64,000 nucleotides of DNA from Amoebidium appalachense (taxonomy: Eukaryota; Ichthyosporea): positions 4,836,001-4,900,000 of the forward strand of contig CAVNZM010000014.1 in the NCBI GenBank assembly GCA_963693365.1, written 5' to 3'. Within the stretch, counting starts at the first letter, position 1. Every line of letters starts with the position of its first letter. Under the pieces are notes generated by a model, which worked only from the letters and a program-made list of their open reading frames with translations, searched no databases and was not told where the DNA came from. A program made the position numbers and the translations under genes. Below are positions 62,932 through 64,000 of this stretch, piece by piece.

Positions 62932-64000
62932 TGTGGCTGCCAGCTTGCCGTTCTTGGCCTAAGGCCCAACATTAAGGTTACAATGTTTTTTTTATATCTA
63001 AGTAATATGGGTGAGGCAAGCAAGAATAGACGAAAACAGCGAAGAATAAGTGGGGCCTGAGTTGACGCCCGACTGAGGTTGGGAAATGAAGGCTGGAACT
63101 CAAAACCTACGCTAACACAGACCTTAGCTGCCGAAAGAAAATCAATATTCTTTCAAAGCTTCCAGAGGCTGTTTTCGAGAGTGAAAACGACGGATAAAAG
63201 GTTCACTTCTACGTTGTTGTTACGGTCAGTCTGTTCTTGTACAAAACGGCCCCAAGACACCACCACCACAAAAAAAAGGCAACGCAAAGCTATTATCACC
63301 CATATGTGGGGTTTCTTCAATAAATATATGATTCCACGATCCTATAACCATAGCTCTTTTCGGTCCTTTCTTCTGTTTCTTTCAGCAGGGGAAAGGGAAC
63401 AGGAGAGAGAGAGCAAATGAAAGCTTCGGCAAGGCAAAGCCGCGATCCTCTGTTTCACAGCCGAGTGACTGTGTAATCTCAGCCAATAATATCGCCCCAG
63501 TAGATGCATAGTTAGATTATTCCGTGATCTATTTTCTATTTACATTATTAAGGAGTTAAAACATGTTTAACAAAACAACAAGATATAATGATTGGTGTGA
63601 GTGACCTTTTTAAAAAATTAGAAGGAAGAATCGGTTTTTCCGTTTGATAATTGCCTTTTAGCGCTAGCTTGGATTGTCCAATCAGCGAAAAGAAGGCTTT
63701 GAGAGACGCAAATTGCTGTCTGTGCTTTTAGCAGCTGGCCCAACTGGGTGTGTGCTCTGTAGACAAAGACCAAAACGTAGAAGTAAGTTACATTGCGGTG
63801 ATGAAGGAAGACAAGAATTGTGTGAAAACCCATTTACCAGAACTGAATGTTATACTGACTAAGAGCATCTAATGGTTAACCATTATATGCTTGATATATC
63901 TTCCTTCGAAGCTGATACAGCAATGTTTCCCGCTTGCAAATTTTCGCCCCCACTCCAGCCTTGTAGATCCGGATCTAACCCCGGCACAACGCTGTTTCCG
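62932..64000. other. Low-copy region at the right edge
   Basis: Sequence without long homopolymers, probably including the 5' flank of the PP1-docking gene. Open frames are short and carry no recognisable domain. I see no firm feature. Confidence 0.4.

Overview
The window is nuclear DNA from a eukaryote whose genes are split by long introns. The introns and spacers are saturated with poly-C/poly-G runs, (CA)n/(GT)n tracts and shorter (CT)n/(GA)n tracts. I saw no bacterial, organellar or viral gene. Coding exons are short (about 50-950 bases), have balanced composition and join in consistent reading phase at GT-AG junctions, with one GC-AG junction. I cannot name the organism. The gene set would fit a unicellular eukaryote, perhaps a holozoan protist: metazoan-like GlnRS, TMEM64-like protein, TEX30/KANSL3-like hydrolase, PDZ, C1, NPxY and PP1-docking proteins. 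That is a weak inference.

Layout, left to right. 76-2365 (+) is the 3' end of a gene with two C1-type zinc domains, cut by the left edge. 5800-10478 (+) is a complete five-exon TMEM64-like VTT membrane protein. 10479-17897 is intergenic, with pyrimidine tracts, an AGCAGAAT palindrome cluster, a small TIR element and several tandem repeats. 17898-21872 (-) is a complete four-exon FAD-dependent oxidoreductase with a signal peptide. 21873-27281 is intergenic and repeat-rich. 27282-28010 (-) is a single-exon PDZ protein. 30229-32870 (+) is part of a TEX30/KANSL3-type alpha/beta hydrolase whose frame is broken twice, both times in C runs. 34032-35052 (-) is a 5'-truncated LINE reverse-transcriptase fragment. 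37751-38275 (+) is a small disordered protein with two NPxY motifs. 39981-58934 (+) is a complete 22-exon glutaminyl-tRNA synthetase gene of 786 codons spread over 19 kb. 62383-62931 (-) is a disordered protein with a PP1-docking RVSF motif.

The genes do not form a pathway; they look like ordinary nuclear neighbours. The striking material is in the introns. (i) (GT)n often continues the 5' splice site and (CA)n often runs into the 3' AG. (ii) A dispersed element with a GATGGGCTCTGC core and a CATTCAAAC-plus-poly-C end recurs in sense orientation inside the transcription units. (iii) Parts of exons are duplicated inside introns, at TMEM64 exon 3 and GlnRS exon 7. (iv) Three different inverted-repeat elements are present, two of them inside GlnRS introns. 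Exon coordinates were read by eye and checked by reading phase only; no alignment or transcript data were available.
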